Part shown: positions 43,181 to 53,764 of the stretch, in pieces
How positions within the stretch are numbered: the first letter of the stretch is position 1
How the letters are laid out: the number at the start of each line of letters is the position of its first letter
From: Sthenelais limicola
Lineage: Eukaryota > Annelida > Polychaeta > Phyllodocida > Sigalionidae
Reading direction: 5' to 3'
Length of the DNA: 64,000 bases
Assembly: GCA_942159475.1 (NCBI GenBank)
Contig: OW804099.1
Location: 11,605,146-11,669,145, forward strand
The notes under the pieces: generated by a model
Databases searched by the model: none
Seen by the model: only the letters and a program-made list of their open reading frames with translations
What the model was told of the DNA's origin: nothing
Position numbers and translations under genes: made by a program

Positions 43181-45223
43181 GGTCAAATCCGGAAATTTTG
43201 TAACATTTTTGGTTTGTTTTACAAAAACACCCACAGTTTTTGCAAAATATGTCCGAACCTTGATTTTTTTCTTGCATTGTATACGAAAATATGTATTATA
43301 TGATGTTGGAAAATTTTATCACTGTAGTCCATGTCTTTAGTTATCAATTATAGCCCCTGATTCATGATATAAATAAGTTTTATACTACGAATCCATTTTC
43401 ATGGCACAAGAATCAGTAAAATTATTTTAATTATAATTTAATTAATACATCTTTGAGATACCCATCACATGTCAGAATAAGTGTGGCATAAGATTTGTAA
43501 CCTGGCTATAATATCTTAGGACTGAGCAGGGAAAGACAAAAAATGCCTAAAAATGGACCAAAAAAGCTTTTATACTACGAATCCACTTCTAAATGAGATA
43601 TCTAAAGAAATAAAAAAGAATAAGAATCCAGCTTTTCAAATTATCATTATTAGATTCTTGTGATTCTATGGGCAAAGTTTTAAAGATTTAGTGTTTATGC
43701 ATTTGGTGTGGTGGGAGCCAGTCTGAAAAAAACCAAATGCCAAATATTTATACTACAAATCCACAATGACATCTAGTGTTAGTTTGATGAACAGTGCCAC
43801 CACCTACCATTTTACTGCTTAGCTGACTTATCCAGTGTCAATGACCGTTCAAGCTTTGTGCCATTGAAACCAATGTAAGTCTTATTTCTACTGGTTTTCT
43901 TGATAGATTGTCTTATAAAGTCGGAAATATTAAAGATCAGGACGATCAATTCAGCCATAATTTACGTTTTAGCCATATTTAAGTCAAATTTTCACTATGA
44001 ATCCATTGGCCATACGGCCTGAGCAATAATAGGAGCTGTTCACCGCTTATTTGTAACTGGTTCTTTTGGTATTCATGTTTAACATAGGTGGATTTGTAGT
44101 ATAAATGGATCCGTAGTATAAATGTAATTTATAGTTTAAGCGTTTTTCACTCAAATTCTTGGCATATTTACCATCATTTTGAAGGAAATGAACGTTGCTA
44201 GAGGTAATTCAGTCGATTGGATGCCAGTGGACGTATCATATATGCTTTTTTATTTCTATTATTATTATAACTACCATTACATCTGTCGGATTTAAATGCT
44301 TGCTGTGGGAAGAGAAATGCTTCTAGGACAATATGATAAAAAAATACCTGAAACCATGCTACAATATCCCTGGTCACCAAGGATGAAGATTAAAATAATT
44401 TTAGAACGTACACATTAGATGAAAATCAAGCCATTCAATTTCAATAATTATTTTTATACTACGAATCCACTATGAGAATATTTATACTACGAATCCACTT
44501 AATTACATAGGAAATAATATTGTTTAACATCAATTTTTTTTCAAAAATGTTTTACAGATGCTGACAGCTTCCTCTACACACAGTTTCAGGAGTTATACTT
44601 GATTGATATTGGAATCAGGAACGATACAACATTTCATATATTTCAAAATTAGAGATTCATTGCTTAAAATTTATACTACGAATCCATTTCTTTGGTCTCT
44701 CATAGTGAATTTATTGATGATCTCAGCACCATGAAAAGTTTATGATACCATAGATACAACTCTCAGGTTGGACTAGCATGAAATCTTTATTATCTAACTC
44801 CTCTGTCCTATTATTTATTGGGTTTGCCACAACCTAATGTCAATTTCGACTGGTTCCAGGAGCTCCTGATTAAAAATGTCATGAGATGAAAAAATATGAA
44901 AGAATGAAGTTCATTAACTTTCTCACCTGTTTTTCAGGCCACCAAAACATTCCTTTTACTGGGACTAATCAATAAATAACCAGGATCAATTCATAGAGGG
45001 TAAAGAAAAGCATAAAAGCAGCATAAATCAATGGATTCGTAGTATAAAAGTATAAAATTCAATTTGTATTTCAACCATCAACCCTCCTCTTAATATAGAA
45101 AAATAAGAAATGATATTTTCAGGGATTAATCTATATATTATCAACATTATATGGACAAAAGATGAAAATGATCAAAGAAAATTTTTTTGAAAAAAAAATG
45201 TTACAAAATTTCCGGATTTGACC
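43181..45223. mobile_element. 2.04-kb inverted-repeat element with repeated TTTATACTACGAATCCA motif
   Basis: Perfect ~30-bp terminal inverted repeats start GGTCAAATCCGGAAATTTTG at 43181 and end in its complement at 45223, with AAAT on both sides as a possible 4-bp target duplication. No ORF longer than 60 codons. The interior carries about nine copies of TTTATACTACGAATCCA: forward at 43378, 43568, 43747, 44453, 44481 and 44670; reverse at 44089, 44107 and 45031; plus a weak copy at 43990. Transposase-binding sites of large nonautonomous elements look like this, but the superfamily is unknown. Confidence 0.85.
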
Positions 45224-45227
45224 AAAT

Positions 45228-45949
45228 ACATAACAAAACCTACATAATTAAATAGAGCATTAAATTCTCTTTTGAATGATATAAATTGTATTAATGTAGC
45301 TCATGGAATGGCCATGATATGGACGTTTTAATTCATCAATATACTAATGGGGCTGTCAGCGGGGCTGCCTACGGCATTGTGTTTATGTGGACGAATCTCG
45401 TCCTATAAATTTTCGATTATTGCCGGCTCATCCCATTCTCTCTATTTATATCATCCTTGAAGTAAACGGTGGGTACACATTCGATTAAGTGTTCTCGAGC
45501 CTATTTAAAAAAATATTTAGATGTTTCCTTAATTTGAATCATTTGTATATATGATCATCCCAAGGCCACATATATGATTTTTAAAATTGATTCACCGTCT
45601 AGTTTTTGAAATATGGGTTGGCAAACATTTGGACCCTTTTACTATTGGTTCTTATGGAAAATGATGACCTATTCTTATTTCTCACCAAGAACCCGTATAT
45701 AGATTTGTTAAAAACTGTAATATATGCTGCCTGGGAGTGTCTTCTTTGTTATAAAAGCAAAAAATATAGTTTCATTGTCTAGTTTTTTGTGAAAATTCTG
45801 GCGTTCTGAAATATATGAAATTGCAAAAATACAGATTTTTTTATAAATATAGTCAAAATTGTAATTAAATCGATTCTCTCCCTCTCCCTGTTTCTCTCCC
45901 CCTGCCCCACTACTCCCCCACTCTCTTCACTTTGTATTTTTGTGGTAAC
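45228..45949. other. Noncoding stretch
   Basis: AT-rich unique-looking sequence. A CT-rich patch at 45885-45925 resembles the purine minisatellites on the other strand. No gene. Confidence 0.45.
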
Positions 45950-46390
45950 CTATTGAAGAATCGTGGGTCATTGTCCGAATGAATAATTAGGGTCGATAGT
46001 TGAGCGAGAAATGAATCAACGCAACACACAGAGTTGTATGTCTAATTGCCAGAACCGAACCAGTTAAAAGAGGCCAGCTGTAATCAATTCCTTTATTTTT
46101 ATACACAGACAGACAGACAGATTACAACGCGTACACAGGGCCTGGGCTGATTGGCTTGTCCTGGCTGGACCAATTAATTACCAGGTTAGATAAGAGATCC
46201 AATCAGCCACAGCATAACAATGAACATAAAATACTAAAACGAGGCTCAGAGTGACCACTGGCACACCTGACCAATCCCTTTGTGTAGTGACCAGGTCATG
46301 TGGTTATCTCCCCTCCCCTCTCCCTCCCACTCTTAATCAATACCCCCTCCATGACCTTGCGGTCAGTCCCTTCCCTCCCTTCCCACGTGA
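45950..46390 (-). mobile_element. LTR-like repeat, copy 1
   Basis: The reverse complement of this segment is similar throughout to 58175-58690. Both contain GGGAGGGGAGATAAC, the phrase ACAAGCCAATCAGCCCAGGC (or ATAAGCC..), a TATAAAAATAAA/TATATAAGAATAAA box and GTGTGTTGCGTTGATTCATT. Promoter-like TATA plus AATAAA in a 0.4-0.5 kb repeat suggests solo LTRs. I found no internal coding region and no clear target duplication. Confidence 0.6.
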
Positions 46391-47101
46391 TAACGATTAG
46401 GCCTGGACATTACTTGTACCTTTGGACCCTTTTCGGATAAGCGATCCACGAGTGTTGTGGCGGGAAGAAAGTTAATTAGCCGTCCAGGAAAGTTAACCAC
46501 AGCAAGGAAGGCCTATACTATAGGCTATATTTATTTCGGGGGAAGGAAATTGGTTATATTTCACCAGATTTTTTTTTTAAAGATTTTATTTCCACTGGGT
46601 CCAGCACCTCCCATGGTGGTAGGATGTTCTGGCGTAACCCAGCTTTTGAAGAACATAAATACATTTGTACATAGTCGTTGAGTGATTCAAGGAAATTTTA
46701 GTGAGAATGTTTAATTATATTAATAGTAATAATATTACTGTTAATGATGGGATAACCACTTATGTAGAGTGTGACCCATAAATGTTGTTTTAGCATTAGA
46801 TTAGGATAGTTAGATTCGTAAAAGGTGTATATACAGGTAATAAATTTGCAAAGGGATTAACCTCTATCTTATGAGAGTGATCCTCTTATATTTTGCAAGC
46901 CTTTCATAACAATGTTTTCTTAGGATTTACTGCTCATCGACCATAGGTTAAGAGTATATCTGGTCGTATAAGTTTTCACAGAAATGATTTCCTTAAATAG
47001 TCGACTAGACAAGAGGGAAGTGTACGGTTCAAACATGTTTGGTAGTATCACAATGTTGCTCATCTGTTTGGACCGGACACATTTTCAAGGTAAGGTTAAT
47101 G

Positions 47102-50026
47102 TCAAGTAATAGTGTCAAGCAGCCATTTTTTCTGAAGGGACTTGAAGGTCTCAATGTTTCCTATATTTCTTGATCGTGGGGGGAGTTGGTTCCAGGATTT
47201 GGCTACTTTATTAAATACTGAGTTTTTACCAGATTGAGATTTGTAGAAAAAGGTTTTAAGAATTGGGGCATCATTAGCTCTGGTATTTTTGTTGTCATTT
47301 TGGGAGGTATAATATTTAGATTTAGTTCTAGAGTGTCCACATAATCTTAGATGTAATTCTCTTCTATTTTGAAGAAATGGTACTTTCAAGTCCCTGTGCA
47401 GATCATATGTGGGATGCAGGGCATCTACCTTATGAATTGCTCTAAGAGCTTTGTTTTGTAGCCTTTGCAGCTTCATTAGATTACCTTGGTGCGTATCATG
47501 ATAGAGTATATCCCCATAGTCAAAAAATGGTAGTATTTTACTTTTAAAGACTAGGAGAGCAGATTTGTCAGTTAGTAGGTGTCTGATGCGTAAGAAAAGA
47601 AATATTTTGTGTGATATTATTTTAATTATGTTTTTTATGTGAGGCTGGAATGTCAGTTTGTCATCCAAAAGAACACCCAGATATTTATAGGTGTGAACAG
47701 TCTCAAGGGGTTTAGAGTTGAGAGTAATAGCTTTTGGTGGGGGGAGATTTTTATTTGCTGATTTGTTGACTATCATGAGCTTGGTTTTTGAGGCATTTAT
47801 CAGGAATTTATTTATTTTACACCAGTTTGCTAAGGAGTCAAGGTCTGTTTGCATATTTTGATACAGTCTAGTAATGGATAGATCAGATTGATATAGAACT
47901 GTGTCATCAGCGTATAAAAGATAGTTAGTATGGTGGAGATGGTGACCAATGTCATTTATAAATATAAGAAATAGGAGAGGTCCAAGGATAGATCCTTGGG
48001 GTACTCCTGATTTTATTTGAGCTTTATCTGAAAGTAGGTTGTTAACAATTGTTTTTTGGAAGCGGTTAGAAAGGTAAGATTTTATCCAGGAATGGAGATT
48101 GCCACGTATCCCAATGTTGAGCAATTTATGGAGTAATATTTGATGGTCAACCATATCCAAGGCTTTCCTAAAATCGATAAAAGTAAGGAGGGTAGGGGTT
48201 TTCTTTTCTATTGAAATGGCCATGTCATCAGTAAGACGACTAATTGTGTTTATTGTGGATTTACCTGGGAGAAAACCTGCTTGGTTATTGTCTAGAATAT
48301 TATTAGTGTTAAGGTAAGTAAGAACTCTGGTGTGAACAATTTTCTCTATAAGTTTACTGGGGGTTGGGAGTAGAGAGATAGGACGAAAGTTGTTAACTTG
48401 TGATGATATACCTCCTTTAAATAAGGGTACAACAGTAGCTGTTTTCCATGTTTTAGGAAAGATACAGCTAGAGAAGGACATGTTGATGCAGTGAGTCATT
48501 TCTGGTAATAATAAAGCAAAGGCTTCTTTGACTATTGAATTTGGAACATTGACAATTGCGGATGACTTTGAGGTATCAATTTTAGAGATTAAGCCAAGCA
48601 TTTCAATTTCATTGGTTACAATAGTGTGGATCTCAGTGATCCTATTAGGTATAGTTGTGGTCCAGGGTATGTCCGCTATGTCTTTTAGTAAATTACAAGT
48701 AATGTGCGCAAAGTAGTTATTAATATAGTTAGGGAGGTTATTCTTAGGTATGGGGGAGCCATTCTCATCATTCAGATTTATTTCTGAACTAGTGGTTTTA
48801 GAGGGAAGAAGCATATTTATTGTTTTCCAATATTTCTTAGGGTCGTTGACATTTGAGAGGGTCTGGTGCATGTAATTTTTTTTGGCATTTAGAAGTAACT
48901 TATTCACACTTTTTCTGAGTCTTTTTGCTTCATTCAAATCCTCAGAGGAGCCAGTGCGTTTGGCTTTTTTCCTTGCTAGATTTTTACATTTAATAGCATC
49001 CAGTATTTCTCTGGAGATCCAGGGATCATTATTCTCTCTGATTAGTATATTTTTAATTGGGCACATGTTGTCAAGTGTAGTTGATATAGCATTTGAGATG
49101 AATTCCCAAGACTCTTCGGGATTAGTAATTGATATGAAATTAAGCCAGTTAAAATTTTGACGAAGGTTCAATTGGAAGAGGTTAGAATTAAAATTTCTAT
49201 AGCTCCTGCTGCGTTTCATATTGTAAACTCTAGAGATTTTGGCTTTTTTCCTGATAAAGAATATCGCCTCATGATCGCTTAAGTTGTGGTTTAGAGTTCC
49301 ACTGTCAGAGATATTGGTTGAATTAGTTAAAATCAGATCGATAAGACTGGATGTGGAGGTGTCACCTCTTAGGGCATATCTTGTTGGTTCACTTATAAGT
49401 TGAGCTAGCCCATTTTGCTGATTGAAAAGTTTGAGTTTATTTCTATCAGGACAGTTATTTTTAAGCATATTTATATTGAAGTCCCCAAGGATTATCCTTT
49501 CTGCTGGGACAGTATTACCTAGACAGCATTGGGAGAGTATATTTGTGAGGGATTCAAGGCATGAGTCAATGGAGCCTGATGGGGGTCTGTAGACAGAGGT
49601 TATGAAGAAAGGTTTGATGTTTATAGGCTTAATCTTAATTGTAATCGATTCAAGATGAGGTGCAGAAGTGCTCAGTTCAGGAATAATTTCAGAGTGCAGA
49701 CCTTGTTTAATATAACATAGTAATCCGCCACCCTTTTTTACTGTAGTCGAGTTGGGAAGGCAATAGTTTCTGTCTTGCCTGACTAAATTGTAGCCTGATA
49801 GAGCAATTAGCTGGTCAGGTGTCGATTCAGTGAGCCATGTCTCCGAGAGAGAGATAAAATCCGGTTTAATTGATATTAGGTTTTGTTTGATAAGGTCAAT
49901 TTTATTATTGATACTCTGACAGTTCAGATAATAAAAGAAAAGGCCATTTTTCTTATTGTTAAGAGTCATTATTAAGGTGTATAAACTAACGGGCAGGGCT
50001 TGGCCGGATGCTAAGTGCACAGCCAA
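47102..50026 (-). CDS. LINE copy B ORF2: AP endonuclease-reverse transcriptase
   Basis: 974 codons, intact. The AP-endonuclease has N35 (LNCQS), E62 (SETWL), VYRPP (145-149), D182/N184 (GDFNIN) and S250-D251-H252 (SDH). A linker of ~280 residues follows. RT runs from about 525 (KTATVVPLFKGG), through NNFRPISLLP (546-555), the first catalytic Asp at about 618 (IDFRKALDMVDH), SGVPQGS (673-679) and YADD (705-708), to a basic C-terminal region. The order and motifs match the CR1/L2/Jockey clade. The protein nicks target DNA and copies the element's RNA into the cut. The first ATG at 50026 is used; the next in-frame ATG is 19 codons on, just before TLNNKKN. Confidence 0.95.
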   Translation of the reverse strand: MAVHLASGQALPVSLYTLIMTLNNKKNGLFFYYLNCQSINNKIDLIKQNLISIKPDFISLSETWLTESTPDQLIALSGYNLVRQDRNYCLPNSTTVKKGGGLLCYIKQGLHSEIIPELSTSAPHLESITIKIKPINIKPFFITSVYRPPSGSIDSCLESLTNILSQCCLGNTVPAERIILGDFNINMLKNNCPDRNKLKLFNQQNGLAQLISEPTRYALRGDTSTSSLIDLILTNSTNISDSGTLNHNLSDHEAIFFIRKKAKISRVYNMKRSRSYRNFNSNLFQLNLRQNFNWLNFISITNPEESWEFISNAISTTLDNMCPIKNILIRENNDPWISREILDAIKCKNLARKKAKRTGSSEDLNEAKRLRKSVNKLLLNAKKNYMHQTLSNVNDPKKYWKTINMLLPSKTTSSEINLNDENGSPIPKNNLPNYINNYFAHITCNLLKDIADIPWTTTIPNRITEIHTIVTNEIEMLGLISKIDTSKSSAIVNVPNSIVKEAFALLLPEMTHCINMSFSSCIFPKTWKTATVVPLFKGGISSQVNNFRPISLLPTPSKLIEKIVHTRVLTYLNTNNILDNNQAGFLPGKSTINTISRLTDDMAISIEKKTPTLLTFIDFRKALDMVDHQILLHKLLNIGIRGNLHSWIKSYLSNRFQKTIVNNLLSDKAQIKSGVPQGSILGPLLFLIFINDIGHHLHHTNYLLYADDTVLYQSDLSITRLYQNMQTDLDSLANWCKINKFLINASKTKLMIVNKSANKNLPPPKAITLNSKPLETVHTYKYLGVLLDDKLTFQPHIKNIIKIISHKIFLFLRIRHLLTDKSALLVFKSKILPFFDYGDILYHDTHQGNLMKLQRLQNKALRAIHKVDALHPTYDLHRDLKVPFLQNRRELHLRLCGHSRTKSKYYTSQNDNKNTRANDAPILKTFFYKSQSGKNSVFNKVAKSWNQLPPRSRNIGNIETFKSLQKKWLLDTIT

Positions 50027-50935
50027 GAGGCAGTACCAATAAAAATTACGGACGGGAGAGGAAAGAGTGAGAGGGGGGAGGGTGCTGGAAGCAAAAGGGA
50101 ATTAAAAGAGGATGGGAAATAAAGAATCCTTATAGCTTGGTAGCTATTGCATAAAAGAGACAGTTGAAATAGCTGAAGTAATCAAAGTATTAGGTACATA
50201 CAGCTTGCCAGCGCGCCTAGTGGCTAGCTGCATGGTCATTCATTATAAACATAAGCATTTAGAAGTATCTAACAGAAATAACATAATGACACATAGGTAT
50301 GGAATATAATACATCAAATAATCAGAATGATCACCGAATCACTGCAGGCGAGTGTGGGGTGAGAATCAGCTGACCAATTTTAATTCATAATGCGTGATTT
50401 GAGTATAATACATACAAGGAAAGAGCAAGGACATAGAAAAATCTGTACATATACCCGAATCACAAGTCATAGGATTGTGTGAGAGTGCTTATGTACATTA
50501 TAGTTCGAGACGTTGATGGTAGGAGAGCTCTCCTGCTACTGATCGGACAACGTTCGTTCACAGCTATTTATAGGAGGTTGGGGTGTACGGTTCAAAAAAA
50601 AGAGAACCGAGGCGCCCTCTGTGTTGATGAACGTAAACAATAGCAGCTCGAGCGACAACATTCATGCAAAGCTATTTATATTAAGCTAGAGTGTACGGTC
50701 CAAAAACAGTGAATCGAAGCGACAGCCATAGCTGGGCGGATAACATTTGAGCGAGGTTTAGATACATAAGAGTGCATTAGCAATATATACATAGAATCTA
50801 GGCATACTTTATGCTTTCTGTTTGTACCAGACTATTGAGAGAATTGAGTCGGAGAATTTAAGAGATATGGGTTAAATGTTAAGGGAAGGGTGTTGATTTT
50901 AATTACGGAAACATTTCCAGCCACAGATTGAGCAG
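50027..50935 (-). other. LINE copy B spacer between SGNH ORF and ORF2
   Basis: 909 bp with no supported ORF. It contains two diverged copies of a ~75-bp stretch (about 50545-50625 and 50655-50730), both including AGCTATTTATA and GTGTACGGTTCAAA (or GTGTACGGTCCAAA). A possible ribosome-entry or internal promoter region. Confidence 0.6.
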
Positions 50936-51616
50936 TTATGTGTGAGAAGTTTCCTTTAGATAAAAGTCAACAGTTTGTCTGATATTTCTGTATATTGTAG
51001 AGAAAATTTTCTTGACAAATTTAGTATTTGTGTCGTGGGTAAAATGGATCCCATCGGAAGTTGTAGAGTTATAACGATGTGAGATGAAACCCTTTCGTAT
51101 CTTATGGGTATGTCCTTCAAAGCTTGGTGTGGTTAACTTGTTCTTCCTATTGTATTTGCGGATTTGTTGATTAATCTCATATATTGCCATGTTGATAGCG
51201 GTCTGGTCTTCAGGGGAGGTTATATCTCGCTTGTTATACATAGCATAAGATAAGCCTACTATTTCACAAATTATAACCACTTTGGCCACAGCTCTCAGCT
51301 TGGGAAGAGCTAGGGTGATGTCTTGAAAAACCATGTTGGCAAGGGAATTTTCTACCCTCTGGATGGGAGTTATTTTTCGATAGCCTATTTTGCTGGAAAA
51401 ATTGTTAATGCCACCACAGAAATACATTACATCGAATTGATGATAATGAAATAGAATAACCGCTTGATTTGCTATGGATTCACACGTTCCTCCAGGGATC
51501 GATATGAATGTCAGTTGGAGATCGTTGCAATTATATTCAGCCGATAGCTGACTGGCAATTGCTTCCCACCTACTAACTCGAGAATCGCCCAGGATTAGGA
51601 TTTGAAACGTAGACAT
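50936..51616 (-). CDS. LINE copy B SGNH/GDSL-type hydrolase
   Basis: The frame is open from 51751, but the ATG at 51616 is preferred: it lies 46 nt after the ORF1 stop and gives 226 codons, matching the 225-codon counterpart in copy A. Block I is QILILGDSR with the nucleophile Ser. A PGGTCES block follows. Block III is FCGGINNF with the conserved Asn. Block V is SDGIHFTHD with the Asp-His pair. All four SGNH blocks are present, so the enzyme is probably active. The family hydrolyses esters of lipids or sugars. CR1-type LINEs are known to carry an esterase, usually fused in ORF1. Confidence 0.9.
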   Translation of the reverse strand: MSTFQILILGDSRVSRWEAIASQLSAEYNCNDLQLTFISIPGGTCESIANQAVILFHYHQFDVMYFCGGINNFSSKIGYRKITPIQRVENSLANMVFQDITLALPKLRAVAKVVIICEIVGLSYAMYNKRDITSPEDQTAINMAIYEINQQIRKYNRKNKLTTPSFEGHTHKIRKGFISHRYNSTTSDGIHFTHDTNTKFVKKIFSTIYRNIRQTVDFYLKETSHT

Positions 51617-51662
51617 TTTCAACTGGTGAATCAAAAGGGAAAAAGAAGAGTAATACTTAGAC

Positions 51663-53402
51663 TCAGGTATACTCTTGCTTAATCTCTTCCAAAAGCTTCC
51701 CAAAGGCGTTTCTTCCTGGTTGGATGTTCTTTGCAGTGATCTGTTCGGCATCTACAAGTCTGAAGCCGCAACCGTGGGGGTCTTCGAAGGTTGCCTCGTA
51801 AATGTGACCAGGCTTCAGGCTCATGAGAAAGTGCTTACATTCGGCATGATTATCGAATTTTGCCTTCGCGCAAGCCTTTAGAACTTCTCTCTCTTGTGTT
51901 TTCCAATCATCGACAACAGGTATTTGTTTTGAGATACGCTTTATTGTGTAGGGATTTTTAATCGATCTAAGCTTCTCGATCAAATCAGGATCAGCCTTAT
52001 TGTGAATCGCCTTCTTCAGTTGATATAATTGTTCTACAGAGTAGACAGTACTGGTATCGTCCATTTCCATTTCACACATGTAGAGGTTTGAAAGGGGACT
52101 CATATGCCCTTGAAAGCATGTTCCGTCCGGGGTGTCATAGTTCGAAGCTGTAATTGGTGTTATACCTAGTGGAAGGAGATCATACTTCTCCGCCACATAG
52201 GTATCCCCTTCAATCATTACTGATGTTCCTCTGACAGTCGCTCTTTTCTTATGTAATACCCTGGCCGCAGCTGCGAAGGCCCTAGCCTCCTTTTCTAACA
52301 GCTGGTCTTGCTCTGTTAAGTCATTGAACGCTCTAATCCCTTGTAGGATTGGGTTGTTACGATTTCTGGATAAAGCTTTGAAAAGATTTATTTTGTTTGT
52401 GTTTGAGAGCATTGTAAGTCGAATGGGTCTACCATATTTTACATTTGATGCACTGTTTTCCATTTCCAATGCCAAATCATTATTGAAATCTCCAAGTCGA
52501 GTTGCGCCAGCTGTTTGCACGTATTTTATAGTTAGCTTTAGATCATTGAAAAAAGCATTTATGGTGTCAGCTATTTCTTCATCGGCTGGCTCTTTAATAC
52601 CTTTAATGATTAAACTAAGTTCTCTCGAATTTGCAGGTGGAATAGTGTCTTGGTTTGCGGGGTTTGCTGGATAAGGGCTTTTGTTAGTAGGAGTCATAGC
52701 AGTGGGAATCGAAATATTTTGTGTATTGGGAGCTGGCCATTGTACGCGTTGAGCATGTTGGGCTTCCAGTTGTTGGACTCTATTCTCAAAAAGAGAGAGA
52801 GTCGATTCAACGACTGGCAGGCGTTGATTTATATCTGCAACTTGAGAACCCAAGTTGTCACATTTAGATTCTACTCTGTTTGATGTACGATTAACATCTG
52901 TTATCTTAGAGGCTATAAAGGCAAATCTCCCTTCATAGATAGAATTTGTTTCTATTAGTTTGTCTAGGGACTCTTTCATTGAGTTAACTGAAAGTGTCAT
53001 TCCTTCCATGAAACGCTCTAGTTTGACATCCAATCTATCCTCGTTTGGCTGGGATTGATTAGCTGGAAGGGAGGCAAATGGTACAATGGATGAGATAGGA
53101 TTTTGATAACTTATCTGACTGGTTGTAGTTTGAGCGGGTCCATTCGATGTTCCAGCTTGAGACATAGCTATGGAGGACGAGATCATATTGCCTTGACTTG
53201 GGTAGGATATCTGCGTAGTATTGGTCGGTGCAACAGGAGGACTGTTAATGGGAGGCATATGACTAGATCGTCTAGAAAAATCCTGAGATTGTGTGTTGTA
53301 GAAGTCCATATTATGATCTGGTGATTCTTCAAGATGGAATAAGTTCATATAGCCAAGATCTGTGTTAGATCGCGTAGATCGGTTTGCATTTCCTTGGTAC
53401 AT
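51663..53402 (-). CDS. LINE copy B ORF1: coiled coil, RRM-like, NADAR domain
   Basis: 579 codons from ATG 53402, intact. Residues 1-120 are polar and low-complexity. A coiled coil follows at about 125-215. The RRM-like and C-terminal nucleic-acid-binding region is about 260-410 (ELSLIIKGIKEP onward). The NADAR domain is about 428-577. In it are SPLSNLYM, the YSVEQLYQLKKA block with the conserved Glu (E457), DWKTQEREVLKACAKAKF, EATFEDPHGCGF and GRNAFGKLLEEIK. The last block matches the family's G-x-N-x-x-G-x-L-L. RNA binding and trimerisation are the expected ORF1 roles. NADAR relatives remove ADP-ribose from guanine or cleave similar N-glycosides. Fusion to ORF1 is unusual. The conserved W of some NADARs is F546 here. 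Confidence 0.9.
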   Translation of the reverse strand: MYQGNANRSTRSNTDLGYMNLFHLEESPDHNMDFYNTQSQDFSRRSSHMPPINSPPVAPTNTTQISYPSQGNMISSSIAMSQAGTSNGPAQTTTSQISYQNPISSIVPFASLPANQSQPNEDRLDVKLERFMEGMTLSVNSMKESLDKLIETNSIYEGRFAFIASKITDVNRTSNRVESKCDNLGSQVADINQRLPVVESTLSLFENRVQQLEAQHAQRVQWPAPNTQNISIPTAMTPTNKSPYPANPANQDTIPPANSRELSLIIKGIKEPADEEIADTINAFFNDLKLTIKYVQTAGATRLGDFNNDLALEMENSASNVKYGRPIRLTMLSNTNKINLFKALSRNRNNPILQGIRAFNDLTEQDQLLEKEARAFAAAARVLHKKRATVRGTSVMIEGDTYVAEKYDLLPLGITPITASNYDTPDGTCFQGHMSPLSNLYMCEMEMDDTSTVYSVEQLYQLKKAIHNKADPDLIEKLRSIKNPYTIKRISKQIPVVDDWKTQEREVLKACAKAKFDNHAECKHFLMSLKPGHIYEATFEDPHGCGFRLVDAEQITAKNIQPGRNAFGKLLEEIKQEYT

Positions 53403-53564
53403 ACTGGCGAGTATGTGAGCACAATCACTTATTCACATAGGTTAATAAAAGTTCCACGTAGACCGGGTATAGAAGGTAAAAGAAGTCCAGAATGAAAAAA
53501 AAATCTAAAAAGAGTTCGATTCAAACAGTGAAAACTGGACGGTGCAAACGTAAAATCACTGGGT

Positions 53565-53764
53565 CGGTAGTATATAAAGGAGGGCACATATAGGCGCTAT
53601 GCTAATCCCTTGACAATGCTACCAGCGGTGCTCGCTCTATCCACGTCCGCTCATGGTGAAAGCCAACTGGATCTGAATGGTTAATATTGTTTTTATATTT
53701 AATAATAAAGGATCGCCATCCATATTATATAATATATTATAATATATGTTTCTTATATAATTAT
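53565..53764. other. Region upstream of LINE copy B
   Basis: No gene seen. A TATATAAAGG box on the plus strand (about 53571) points away from the element. Confidence 0.35.

Larger units (their letters stand above)
46700..53560 (-). mobile_element. LINE retrotransposon copy B (intact ORFs), NADAR/SGNH-bearing CR1/L2-like
   Basis: Non-LTR element on the minus strand with three uninterrupted ORFs: ORF1 (coiled coil, RRM, NADAR), a separate SGNH hydrolase, and ORF2 (endonuclease plus RT). A ~0.9 kb noncoding spacer precedes ORF2. The 3' end is near 46700-46740, where the sense strand becomes ATT-rich. The 5' end lies somewhere near 53560 and is not defined. The gene order is the same as in the broken copy A, but protein sequences are far diverged. 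It may be competent for retrotransposition. Confidence 0.9.
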
